This document shows positions 9,131-21,149 of a stretch of 64,000 bases of DNA, in pieces; the stretch's first letter is position 1, and every line of letters begins with the position of its first letter. Both the position numbers and the translations under genes were made by a program. The stretch lies in NCBI RefSeq assembly GCF_022605725.1, contig NC_065567.1, positions 30,731,127-30,795,126 on the forward strand, in the 5' to 3' direction. This DNA comes from Anthonomus grandis grandis (taxonomy: Eukaryota; Arthropoda; Insecta; Coleoptera; Curculionidae). The notes beneath the pieces were generated by a model. It was given only the letters and a program-made list of their open reading frames with translations, was not told the DNA's origin and ran no database searches.

Positions 9131-12030
9131 ACAAACAACGCGACTATATAACACATTATGGTTCTTTGAAGCATGATACCCCAAAAACTGGTCCTCACTT
9201 TCCTTAGCATATAAGCTTTGGCTTCCCCCGACTGACCAGATTTAAGTACACCTGATAATTTTTGTTTTTTTTTAAGAATTCCTTTATAGCCATTCACAGA
9301 CAAGATCTAAAGGTTCCAAACTGGACCAAAGTCGCTTCGCTCCTATACTTGTTTTATAATGCACGTTATTAGGAACAACCACTTTTGAAATAAGGTTTTT
9401 CTTTCCCCAATAATTTGGTATGAAATAATTTGGTGGTTAAATAAGCCTATAAGAAGAAAAAAATTAAGTCATATAAATAAACGCATTTAATTAACAGGAA
9501 CAGCATAAAAAGCTTTGATTTCTTGACTAGAAAGCTGCGTTCTTGAATTATTTTTCAACTGACATAATACACGACATGTTCTTAAGTTCAATTATTATTT
9601 GTCATTTGTCAAATAAATTTGCCGTAGTTTTTCCCTTGTGTTCTCTAATATTTGAAATGTTTAGGTACTTACCGTCTTTCTCAAAAACTAATTTGAGTAA
9701 TAAAACACAATGAATATTATTTTTCCGGGATTACTTAAACTTTTTAACGCATTTATGGCACGTTATTTCAAAATTTAAAAAATTGATTTTTTTTTTATGA
9801 GTATAAAACAAAAAGTGGCAAGTACGGTGTCATTATTCTCAAAATACGTAATAAATTAAGTTCACCAAGAAAAGTTAAAAAAAAGATATCTTAAAACCAA
9901 GGAATATTTCGGTTATATTTTTTTTTAAACATCTAATAATAAATCATAATTTTTGTAAAATCCACCTTGAGGTAAATAATTCTTAGACGTTACTTCTTAC
10001 TTTTATTTATCGCAATTTAGCATTATATCAGTTAGTGCATTTACTATTAGCAATGGGATTTTAAGACAACTCCAAATATTGTGACAAATAATTCAATAGT
10101 TTAGTTTTAGATAAAATAGAGTAGCCCCAAGCAAGACCTCGCCATATTTTTATTTATTATTTATGTAAATATTATATTGGGACGAATAAAAGACTTTTAT
10201 GCAACTGCTATGTTATTAATTTGTTTCAAAATAAGTAGACTAATATTGTGGTCCTCCATGTCAAACGAATTCTTCTTTCATATCAAATAAGTCGACAATA
10301 TAACAGAACGTGTCTCGAATTACAAAAACGCTTATAGAAAGTTTCCTTATCCACTGGATTTTCCTCTTTTCCTCATTTTTTTTTTGTAGCTGTCGCTGTG
10401 CATTTTCCAGGATGACGCGTCCAGCTTAGCTTATCCAGAGCCAGCGCAGCGCTGTCTGTCAGCTTTTGTTGATTTTACACTATCTAAAGTTCTTTTTGCA
10501 AGCGCTATGACATTCCCTTAAGGAATTTCTGGATAACTTGACGGCTACGAATTTACCAGACCGGAAACCCGATTTAGGAATGTCCCGTTAAATTCGAATA
10601 TAATATTTATTCTCTCGTGCCGTTTATACGTTTTAAAGAACCGTAACATTTTAGCATTTAAAATGTTATTTTTTTTTTAATTTTATAACGTGACAGGTCC
10701 ATCGGGAAAGAAGAGGGGGTGGGCGGGGGGAGGGCATAGATTGGAAAAACATGGTGCGTGTCTAAACCGGGAAAACGCAATTACTTTTCACGAAACGAAG
10801 CCACGGAAGACATGTCAGATTACGAGCGGATATTTTCAATTCTGAAGTTATTAAAAGGCTGCCAGATTCGATACTGACGGGTGGACACGCGACGTGACGC
10901 GTCAACCCCTAGAGAAGATGGGGATTTTTCTTTTTTTTTTTTGGGGGGGGAAGTTTTTGCATAACATCTAAATAATAATAAGAATACTAATTTAAAAAAT
11001 ACATAAAGTTCATTAAATATATCAAATTTCTTAAAAAAATAAATTATACATTTCAATAAACCTATTCATAATTATGATAAAGCCCTAATTTGTCAACGTG
11101 CGCCAATTGTCTTATTAGGCATATTGTTTGAAATATAGAACCTGCGTATATGTCACAGTCATTTGAAATCAAATTAAAATATTTGCACAGAATATATACA
11201 GGACTTTAATATAAAATATTCGTCCATGCAGTAAAGAGAGCAAATGTGATATGTTTATACGAAGATTAAGAAAATTTAGCTGGCTTAACAAATACATGCA
11301 ATCTGTTAGTGCAAAATCAATAAGTAAAAATGCATTAAACCTTGATAAGAGTAAATTATGATTATATCCTCTAAGGACTTTAGGAAACATCAAAAATTAT
11401 GTCAATGATTACCTAATTAATGGAAAATTTTATTCCAGGCACTTGAAGAGAAAAAAAAATACCTAAAATAAAAAAATATAATTGCCTGATTTTTTTTTTA
11501 ATTTTTAATTTCACCGAATACTTTTTTTGTATATTTGGTTTAGGCAAAATATACACCAGAGACCTCTTGCCCTTTATCAATAAAATTTACATTATGGTTA
11601 ATGAATTTTAAATAGACAACTCAGTTGATTGTTTTGGTAATTGATTGCTAGGACTAATATAATAAATTATTACATTTCAACAAAGTTTTTTTAAATAGGT
11701 ATAATTTTACCAACTTTTTGACGGACATGTTTGACGCCATTTGCTGAATTCTTGAGCTAATAAATAAAAAGGGAACTTCAAAAAATCACGGGATAAAATT
11801 AAATGGAAAAAAGAACATAGCAATGGGCGAAAATATTCAAGAGAAAATAAGGTAATAGGCTAAAGATTTTGAATAAAAAGCTGTCTAAAAAATGCACTAG
11901 TAGTTTACAAAATAGCCATACAAAACCCAAACCAGTTACACTTTTTAAATCTATTCTTATAAAATAATTTTTAATCTTATAATATAAAATTCTATATAAT
12001 CTATTCTTATTAAAAAGTTTAACCTTTTGT
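9131..12030. other. No recognisable gene; G-rich tract
   Basis: About 2.9 kb of mostly AT-rich sequence. A less AT-rich patch at ~10330-10930 contains a G-run tract at 10715-10734 (four or more runs of at least three G) able to form a G-quadruplex. A 35-bp phrase at 10112-10150 is the reverse complement of one near 39790, so both probably belong to a dispersed repeat. Open frames are short and unconvincing. Confidence 0.45.
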
Positions 12031-15000
12031 CCAGGCAGTTGGATAATTTAGTTCTCAAATTTCCCCAGATACATTAAATAAAAAATAATTTCAACTGTCT
12101 GGTCGAATTTTTTCTTTATTCCAGGCAGTTGGACACGTTAATTATCTCATTCCCTTAAAAACTTTAAGGGCAGAATAACCTCGACTGCCTGGACGAGTTT
12201 AGTCATTATTCCAGGCAACTGGACTGGTGCAATGTTTAATTACTTTAAAAACTTTAATGAAAAAATAGATCCAACTGTCTGGTCGAATTTTTCTTTTTTC
12301 CAGACTGTTGGTCACGTTAATCATGTGATTTCCTCAGAAACTTTAAAGAAAGAATAACCTCGACTGCCTGGATGAGCTTAGTCATTATTCCAGGCAACTA
12401 GATTAGTGCAATTTTTAATTACGTCAAAAACTTTAAAGAAAAAATAGCTCTAACTCTCTGGAAGAAATTTCTCCCCTTTCCAGGCTGTAGGACACGTTAA
12501 TCGTCTGATTTCCTCAGAAACTTTAAAGAAAAAATAATTTTGTTTACCTGAACGAGTTTAGTCTTTATTCCAGGCAATTGGATTGGTTTAATTTTTAATT
12601 ACCTCAAAAACTTTAAAGGAAAAAATAACTCCAACTGCCTGAAAGAAATTTCTCCTTTTTCCAGGCTGGATCCAGGCTGTGCCTCGATAAGTTTAGTCAT
12701 TAATACAGACGATTGGATTGGTGCAATTTTTAATTATCTTGAAAACTATAAAAGAAACATTGCTTCAAGTACCTGGAAGAAATGTCTCCTTTTTCTAGAC
12801 TGCGGGACACGTTAGTCGTCTGATTTCCTCAGAAGCTTTAACGGAAGAATAATTTCGATTGCCTGAACGAGTTTAGTCGTTATTCCAGGCAATTGGATTG
12901 GTGCAATTTTTAATTACCTCAAAAATCTTAAAGGAAAAACAGCTCCAACTGCCTGGAAGAAATTTCTCCTTTTTTTAGACTGTGGGATACGTTAATCGTC
13001 TAATTTCCTCAGAAACTTTAACGGAAAAATAATTTTGATTGCCTGGACGATTTTAGTCGTTACTCTAGGCAATTGGATTGGTGCAATTTTTAATTACCTT
13101 AAAAATTAACGGGAAAAATAACTCCAACTGCCTGGAAGAAATTTCTCCTTTTTCCAGGCTCTATGACACGTTAGTCGTCTGATTTCCTCATGAACTTTAA
13201 AGAAACAGCAATTTCGATTGCCTAAACGAGTTTAGTCATTATTCCAGGCAATTGGATTGGTGCAATTGTTAATTACTTCGACAACAGCCTGGTGTTGGTC
13301 ACGTTAATCATCTGATTTCCTCAGAAACTTTAAAGGAAGAATAATTTCGATTGCCTGGACGAGTTCAGTCGTTATTCCAGGCAACTGGACTGACGCAATA
13401 TTTAATTACCTCAAAAACTTTAAAGGAAAAATAGCTCTAACTGCCTGAAGGAAATTTCTCCTTTTTCCAGGCAGTGCCTCGACGAGTTTAGTCATTATTC
13501 CAGGCAATTGGATTGGTGCAATTGTTAATTACCTCGAAAACTTTAAAGGAAAAATAGTTCCAATTACCTGAAAGAAATTTCTCATTTTTCCAGGCTTTTG
13601 GACACGTTAGTCGTTTGATTTACTCAGAAACTTTAATGGAAGAATAAGTTCGACTTGAATCGAATTGGATTGGTGCAATTTTTAATAACCTTTATCAAAT
13701 CGAATTGGGGATGCAGCATTACTTATTGGTATTGCTTGAATAATGTCTTTAGGGGGTTGAAATTTATTTATACTTTCTTTTTATAAGGAAAATCCTTTGA
13801 TAGGATTTATTACAGTTTTTATTGTAATAGCTGCAATAACAAAAAGTGCACAAATTCCGTTTTCTTCCTGATTACCAGCAGCTATAGCTGCCCCAACTCT
13901 TGTATCTTCTCTTGTTTTTTAATTACGTCAAAAACTTAAAGAAAAAATAGCTCTGACTGCCTGGAAAAAATTTCTCCTCTTTCCAAGCTAAATCCAGGCT
14001 GTGCCTCGACGAGTTTAGTCATTATTTCAGGCAATTTGATTGTTAATGACCTCAAAAACTTTAAAGGAAAAATAATTGCAACTGCCTGAAAGAAATTTCT
14101 CCTTTTTCCAGACTGTTGGACCTGTTAGTCATTTGGTTTAATCAGAAACTTTTAAGGAAAAATAATTTCGACGGCCTGAACGAGTTTAGGTATTATTCCA
14201 GGCAATTGAATTGGTGCAATTTTTAGTTACCTTGAAAACTTTAAAGGAAAAATACCTCCAACTGTCTGGAAGAAATTTCTCCTTTCTTCAGGCTCTATGA
14301 CACGTTAATCGACTGATTTCCTCATGAACTTTAAAGAAACAACAATTTCGATTGCCTGAACGAGTTTAGTCATTATTCCAGGCAACTGGACTGGTGCAAT
14401 GTTTAATTAGTTCAAAAATCTTAAAGGAAAAATAGCTTCAATTGCCTGAAAGAAATTTCTCCTTTTTCTAGGATGTGAGACACTTTATTCGTCTGATTTC
14501 CTTAGAAACTTTAAAGGAAGAATAATTTCGACTGTCTGGTTAAGTTAAGTCATTATTCCATGCAATTGGATTGGTGCAATTTTTAATTACGTCAAAAACT
14601 TTAAAGAAGAAATAGCTCTAATTGCCTGGAAGAAATTTATCCTCTTTCCAAGCTATATCCAGGCTGTGCCTCGACGAGTTTAATCATTATTTTAGGAAAT
14701 TTGATTGTTAATTACCTCAAAAACTTTAAAGGAAAAATAATTGCAACTGCCTGAAAGAAATTTCTCCGTTTTCCAGACTGTTGGACCTGTTAGTCGTTTG
14801 GCTTACTCAGAAACTTTTAAGGAAGAATAATTTCGACGGCCTGAACGAGTTTAGGTATTATTCCAGGCAATTGAATTGGTGCAATTTTTAGTTACCTTGA
14901 AAACTTTAAAGGAAAAATAACTCCAACTGCCTGGAAGAAATTTCTCCTTTTTCCAGACTCTATGACACGTTAATCGTCTGATTTCCTCAGAAACCTTAAA

Positions 15001-16541
15001 GAAAGAACAATTTCGATTGCCTGAACGAGTTTAGTCATTATTCCAGGCAACTGGACTGGTGCAATGTTTAATTAGTTCAAAAATCTTAAAGGAAAAATAG
15101 CTTTAATTGCCTGGAAGAAATGTCTCCTTTTTCTAGGATGTGAGACACTTTATTCGTCTGATTTCCTTAGAAACTTTAAAGGAAGAATAATTTCGACTGT
15201 CTGGTTAAGTTAAGTCATTATTCCATGCAATTGGATTGGTGCAATTTTTAATTACGCCAAAAACTTTAAAGAAAAAAATAGCTCTAACTCTCTGGAAGAA
15301 ATTTCTCCTTTTTCTAGACTGTGGGACACGTTAATCGTCTAATTTCCTCAGAAACTTTAACGGACAAATAATTTTGATTGCCTGGACGAGTTTAGTCGTT
15401 ATTCTAGGCAATTAAATTGGTGCAATTTTTAATTACCTTAAAAACTTTAAAGGAAAAATAACTCCAACTGCCTGGAAGAAATTTCTCCTTTTTCCAGGCT
15501 CTATGACACGTTAATCGTCTGATTTCCTCAGAAACCTTAAAGAAAGAACAATTTCGATTGCCTGAACGAGTTTAGTCATTATTCCAGGTAACTGGACTGG
15601 TGCAATGTTTAATTAGTTCAAAAATCTTAAAGAAAAAATAGCTCTAATTGCCTGGAAGAAATTTATCCTCTTTCCAAGCTATATCCAGGCTGTGCCTCGA
15701 CGAGTTTAATCATTATTTTAGGAAATTTGATTGTTAATTACCTCAAAAACTTTAAAGGAAAAATAATTGCAACTGCCTGAAAGAAATTTCTCCGTTTTCC
15801 AGACTGTTGGACCTGTTAGTCGTTTGGCTTACTCAGAAACTTTTAAGGAAGAATAATTTCGACGGCCTGAACGAGTTTAGGTATTATTCCAGGCAATTGA
15901 ATTGGTGCAATTTTTAGTTACCTTGAAAACTTTAAAGGAAAAATAACTCCAACTGCCTGGAAGAAATTTCTCCTTTTTCCAGACTCTATGACACGTTAAT
16001 CGTCTGATTTCCTCAGAAACCTTAAAGAAAGAACAATTTCGATTGCCTGAACGAGTTTAGTCATTATTCCAGGCAACTGGACTGGTGCAATGTTTAATTA
16101 GTTCAAAAATCTTAAAGGAAAAATAGCTTTAATTGCCTGGAAGAAATTTCTCCTTTTTCTAGGATGTGGGACACGTTATTCGTCTGATTTCCTTAGAAAC
16201 TTTAAAGGAAAAAGAATTTCGATTGCCTGGACGAGTTTAGTCATCATTCCAGGCAATTGGATTGGTGTAATTTATAGTTAGCTCAAAAACTTTAAAGAAA
16301 ATATAGCTTCAACTGCCTGGAAGAAATTTCTCCTTTTTCCAGGCTGTAGGACACGTTAATCGTCTGATTTCCTCAAAAATTTTAAAGAAAGAATAATTTC
16401 GACTGCCTGGACGAGTAAAGTCATTATTTCAGGCAATTGGACTGGTGCAATTTTTAATTACCTCAAAAACTTTTAAGGAAAAATAGCTCCCACTGCCTGA
16501 AAGAAATTTCTCCTTTCTCCAGGCTGTTGGTCACGTTAATC
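12031..16541 (+). repeat. 180-bp satellite built of two hairpin-ended half units
   Basis: About 25 units with a period of 179-180 bp (CAGG of the CCAGGCAA.TGGA motif at 12212, 12391, 12571, then 12886, 13066, 13245). Each unit holds two related ~90-bp halves. A half opens with CCAGGCA(A/G).TGGA, has a central AACTTTAAAGGAA.AATA and closes with TC.ACTGCCTGGA, so its ends are reverse complements. A longer block is duplicated: 14641 onward and 15667 onward are nearly identical, 1026 bp apart. The array is interrupted by mitochondrial DNA at 13690-13915. It ends sharply in less AT-rich sequence at 16542. No coding function is evident. Confidence 0.9.
13690..13915 (+). pseudogene. Nuclear insertion of mitochondrial ND5 (numt)
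   Basis: About 225 bp inside the satellite translate, in one frame from TTA at 13692 and only with the invertebrate mitochondrial code, into the conserved ND5 (NADH dehydrogenase subunit 5) core: SNRIGDAALLIGIAW, then MAAMTKSAQIPFSSWLPAAM and AAPT. TGA is read as Trp three times and ATA as Met at several conserved positions. No frameshift or true stop is present. Near the end PT-P has become PT-L. Both junctions show the same satellite phrase (TTTTTAAT.AC) on either side, consistent with repair of a break with a short duplication. The retained reading frame implies a recent transfer. It cannot be expressed as ND5 in the nucleus. Confidence 0.93.
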
Positions 16542-19500
16542 CCCCTCGTGAGTGAAAAAGCGTGAAAAACAAATAGATCAAACGTGATCGAGAAGGTTCT
16601 GCAGTGCACCCGCCTCCCTTCCATTACTTCAGTTATCGAAACTCCTCCACGGCCATTATTCGACCCGTAGGAAAGAGAAAAAGAGCACCGGAATGCATAA
16701 AACCCTTTTACAGGAAAAACTTCTTGTAGCTATAACTCACTCCCAGGTGACAATACACTCTCAGCCGGCGATACCAAAACAAATAAGTTGCCAGAATGCC
16801 CGACCGCAGACAGGAAGTTGTCTGTCGGAAATCCGATAAATTCGCTGGGGGGAGTCCCCAATGGCTCCAAACCGAAGGGGGTAAGGCCGTAATTCACGTG
16901 GCGCCAGGACTCCCGGGAGATCTGAAGCGTCTTAGGAAGGCAAATGAGCGGCTTGAGTGAAAACTAGTTTTAAAAGGCCCTTGATGTTTTATCCTACCTA
17001 TTGAGTAAAGTCCTATCGTTCAAGATTTACCTCAATTTTTTTAGGAGAGATTTTTATCCCAGACAAGCAATTGAAGGCAGTTAGCTAGTAACCAAGTTAT
17101 TATATATTAAGTTTATAGTTAGTTAGTAACCAAGGTACCATATTAGAACTATATCAGATGCACACTGCGTTGCAAACGGATATGCATTAAGAAAAATTCC
17201 AAAATTTAATTGCTTCGAGATTTTCATTGAGAAATAATGTCTTACTTGTTCAGAATTATAAATCAATTTTCTAGGCAGTTGATTAAGAAAAGGTTGTAAT
17301 TTTAGGTAATCAATCAGGTATTGGACTAAATTATTTATTTATTCCAGACAGGCACTGAATTTTTTTTCCAGGCATGTACTGCCCGAAAAAAGTGCCTTGG
17401 TTTAAGTTCAAAGCTGTTCAAATGTCTGGACGAAATAACTAAATGAAAAAATCCGGCACGTTTCCAGACAGCTACACAAAATAATTTGCCTGCTCTAGAT
17501 TTTCAAATTCGATATCAACAACTGGGAAAAAAATAATGAAAACTCACCATCGAAATGACTTAAAAATAGAAAAAATCCCGGTTAAAACATGAATTTGAAA
17601 GTGTTTGAAAAACAATGTTTCGTCTTCTCATTGGGATAAAAACATACATAAATAAGTGCACTTATATGCATTTCAATTATGCATCCAGAGAATAATGTGA
17701 GCTTTTAAGATACAAATGCAATAAATGGCATTCATTTAAATTCTGATAAATTTGTTGGTGTGTGGACGCCTTTTTTCCCTTTTACGTATCTAACCCTTCT
17801 AAGTATCATAAGGGCGATTAATTTTTGCTGATAGTGAACTGACGTTGGCATAAATTTCTAATCTAAGTTTTTTTTCCTCGGTTGGCAATTTTATGATTAC
17901 TGAAGTGTATTTAAGCAATTCTGGAACACAAGCTAGCAAACGGAATTGCTATCAAAGTGTTATTGGGGTGAAGTTTCGCATTTATACAGGTTACCTCTTT
18001 GAGTCAATGAGAGCAGACATACGTAAAATTACATTTAACTTTACAAAACAGAACAAACTAACTTTACCGTTTAGAAGTAGATATTCGGAAGTCGCTACGA
18101 GTTTACTTGATAGGAAGACTTTGATAAACTTTCGAATTAACTTGATTATCATTTAATAAGATCCGAGATTGCTTTAAAATGTTATTTATTTTTCCTTGCA
18201 CAGTTTGACTTTTCAGCTTAAATGTAATCAAGAGTAATAGTTGAAGTTTCCAAAAGAGATGGAAATTGCATGTTTACCTTATAAATTTCGCATCGCCAAA
18301 AGGGAGAATTAAAATCCATTTTTTTCTTGCTCCAATTAAAACAAAGTGGGTAATTCCTAAAAAAAATAATCATCGTCCTGTCGGAGCAGGGCATTTTCAA
18401 AATTAATCCCTGGGAGTTTTGTCTCTCAAAACACATAAAAGGAAACGCTGAAAATTGCGAAAAATAAGAGAAAACCGGATGGGTATCGGGAAAGCAATAG
18501 AAAAGAATGTCCATGGGGATAGGGAAAATATTTAGTCTCCTCGGCAGAAAAGTTTCAATTCCTTCGTATCTGAGTTTCCCAGACACAATAAAGGGTTTTA
18601 TGGGGTGTGAAACTTTTTCAATAACGGAACGGGCGGTTGCTGAAATTAAACCAGCAATCAACATTTTCCTTTACATTTTATCATTAATGCCACTATTGAT
18701 TTTCTTATTACAAAATGTCACATTTTTAGTAGAATTCCAAACAATACACGCCCCTTAATAATAAAATAAACGTATTCAAATTCCCCCCTTTATAACAAAA
18801 TACCCTCTGGCTTTTTAAGGGTAGATTTAGATAAAAACATATTGGGGGAGACTCGCTACGAAATTAACTTGTATGGAGTCATTTGTAATCGTTTTGAGTA
18901 TGTGCACTCTTTTTTATCTCACTTTTGTAAAAAATCGTGACTAAAATATTCGTCTCATTAGGTCTCCTCTCACTATAATGGTCCGGATTGTGTAACAACT
19001 GTGTATTACACTATAAGTTTAAGTCAAAGTACTAGGCATATGGCTTATCATACATCCCTAAAGAGCCCAAGTTCTTTTCCCACTAGCATAAAAGTTTACC
19101 GGGGAAGTTACTGCCATGGAAATAAGGGAGCAAATTCCATTCTTATCGTCGTAGTCAGCCACTGCATGGCAAAACCTAAATAATTCCAAAGTTTCACCGT
19201 GCAGTTACAAAGACAAAAGTAAATATTACTTTAGTTGGAACACGATGTTTCTCTGGTGGGTGATAACATTAACTTCGAATTGTTTTAGTAAACTCGTTGC
19301 AGGGGGGTTTCTTTTTAATGGATCTACTCAACAATTTTGACTAATGGCACTATAATGCCTAATAGTACCATAAACATTTTCCAATTTGCCATGTGTGACT
19401 ATTGCTATTTTCAAAACTAGAGGAGATACGTGGGCGGTTAAATTGGAAAAAAGTTGCCAGTTTTAAGGCTTATTCTAAATCCTTTTACAGCGTTACAAAA

Positions 19501-19544
19501 TGTTTATTAGTTTGTGAATTACACAAACGCTAAATTTTATTTTA
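16542..19544. other. Unassigned sequence with one less AT-rich block
   Basis: 16542-16960 is clearly richer in G+C than its surroundings and non-repetitive; it could be an exon, promoter or conserved element, but no open frame convinces. 17265-17500 contains scattered CCAGGCA and TGCCT.G phrases related to the 12-16.5 kb satellite. An 87-codon frame (17893-18156, plus) and a 148-codon frame (18218-18664, minus) have no recognisable motifs and the look of chance frames. Confidence 0.45.
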
Positions 19545-20410
19545 TTTATTATATAGGAGCGTCTGCGACTACATTATGCACGCCACGTCCGACCCTAATT
19601 TTCGTGTTTTTTGGGAAATAAAAATTCATATCTTTGGCTGTATGGCTGGCGAAACGATTAAATTTGGCATAGGGCCTCTCAATGGATCCGTAAACAATTT
19701 TGTTTTCGGTACATAGAAAGGGAGTGGTACCGAGTCAAAGTTAAAAATTCGTAAAAAAACGGGTCAAAATTCATTTTTGTACGAGATCTCGATTTTTAAC
19801 GTTGTCAAATGTATTGAAATTTTTAGGCATAAGAGACTTTATAGTAATTCATGTCTGTATACTTTTTGGGTCAGATCGGTATACAGGGTGAGTTGTTATA
19901 AGCGAACAAAGTGACTAAAAAAAAAATTAAAACTTCTCCAGAAGCTAAAAAAAAATTTTTATAAAAAAGTGTTTTGGGCGAAAAGACATACTTGGAGCTT
20001 TTTTTTTGTAAAAAATTTATTTTACGAGTTCTGGCATTTTCACTTTTTTGGAATTTTCTGCCAAACGATACTTATTTTGAGAATTTTTTTTTCAAAAAAT
20101 AACTTCATCCTTTACCTTTCATATGCCATATAACCGAAATTTTGGGAACCATACAGGGCGAGCAATAATGAACTTTACCCATGAAGGTCCGACCGAAAAA
20201 TCACATTTTATTTAATAACTTTTCTCAGGTATTAAATACTCTAATAACCCCATTATTTGTGTAAAATTACAATCTTTCAACTTAAAAAGGTTCTGAGCAA
20301 TTCGAATTTTCGCGTTTAAATCATTTGCGGCGTCTCAAATTTTGTTTTACAACACATACTAAAATTTCAGGGTTTTAGCAATAGTACAAGTACCCGAAAA
20401 ATTCGATTTT
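19545..20410 (+). repeat. Dispersed ~1 kb module, copy B
   Basis: A second copy of the 5395-6420 module in the same orientation, starting TATATAGGAGCGTC and keeping the same landmark order. It is ~150 bp shorter and passes directly into the CACGTG satellite. It also shows a GTATACAGGGTG phrase at ~19880 of the kind seen at insect transposon ends. Confidence 0.7.
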
Positions 20411-21065
20411 ATAAAAAAAGTCATAACTCTTTTGGTTTTGGTGCGATTTGGTTGAAATTTGGTACCTAGTACCTATTTCGGATAAGAATAATAAATTTTG
20501 ACAGATATTTGACATGACTATGTTTTAGGGTCACGTGACTACCTTAACTTTTTAACTGTTGGCCTGATTTGCTTAAAATTTTATATTTGGGGTTTATTTA
20601 GGATGGAATTATTAATTTTTGACAGATATTTGACATTTGAGTTTTGGGTCACGTGACAATTGGAACTTTTTTGCTAAATTTGCTTTTTGAGCTTTATTTA
20701 GGATACAATTGTTTTTATTGGATACATTTTGACAGATATTTGACAAATTATATTTTAAAGTCACGTGACTTTCATAACTCTTTTGCTGTTGCTTCGATTG
20801 GGTTGAAATTCTGTATTTGGGCATTATTTAGGATACAAGTAATAAATTTTGACAGAAATTTGACATATTATATTTTAAAGTAACGTGACTTCCATAACTC
20901 ATTTGCTATTGGTCCGATTGGGTTGAAATTTGGTGTTTGGAGTTTTATTAGGATGCAATTATTGATTTTTTACAAATTTTTAAAATATTGCGTTTTTAAA
21001 TCACGTGACTATCAAAATCTCTTTCCTATTTGCCCGATTTGATTAAAATTTGCTAATAGATGATA
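20411..21065 (+). repeat. 120-bp CACGTG satellite, second locus
   Basis: Five monomers with TCACGTGA or TAACGTGA at 20531, 20649, 20761, 20881 and 21001 (spacings 118, 112, 120, 120). The unit includes TTTGACAGATATTTGACA ahead of the palindrome. CACGTG is an E-box; binding in vivo is unknown. Confidence 0.85.
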
Positions 21066-21149
21066 TGTATATATTTATAGATAATATTTTGTATTACCCT
21101 ATTTTTTTTACCCTATGTTTTTTTTTTTGCATCTTTAAAAAGGGTAAAT

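Noticed and set aside
13690..13915. A nuclear gene encoding a membrane protein
   Set aside because: In the standard code the frame has several TGA stops; only the mitochondrial code gives the ND5 sequence.
12031..16541. CRISPR-like regular array
   Set aside because: Repeats and interiors are both conserved between units, the period is 180 bp and the sequence is eukaryotic; it is a satellite.
17893..18156. 87-codon plus-strand frame
   Set aside because: No motif or conserved-looking segment; length is within chance expectation for the window.
18218..18664. 148-codon minus-strand frame
   Set aside because: No recognisable domain, no nearby polyadenylation or splice context, and composition like surrounding noncoding DNA; treated as chance.
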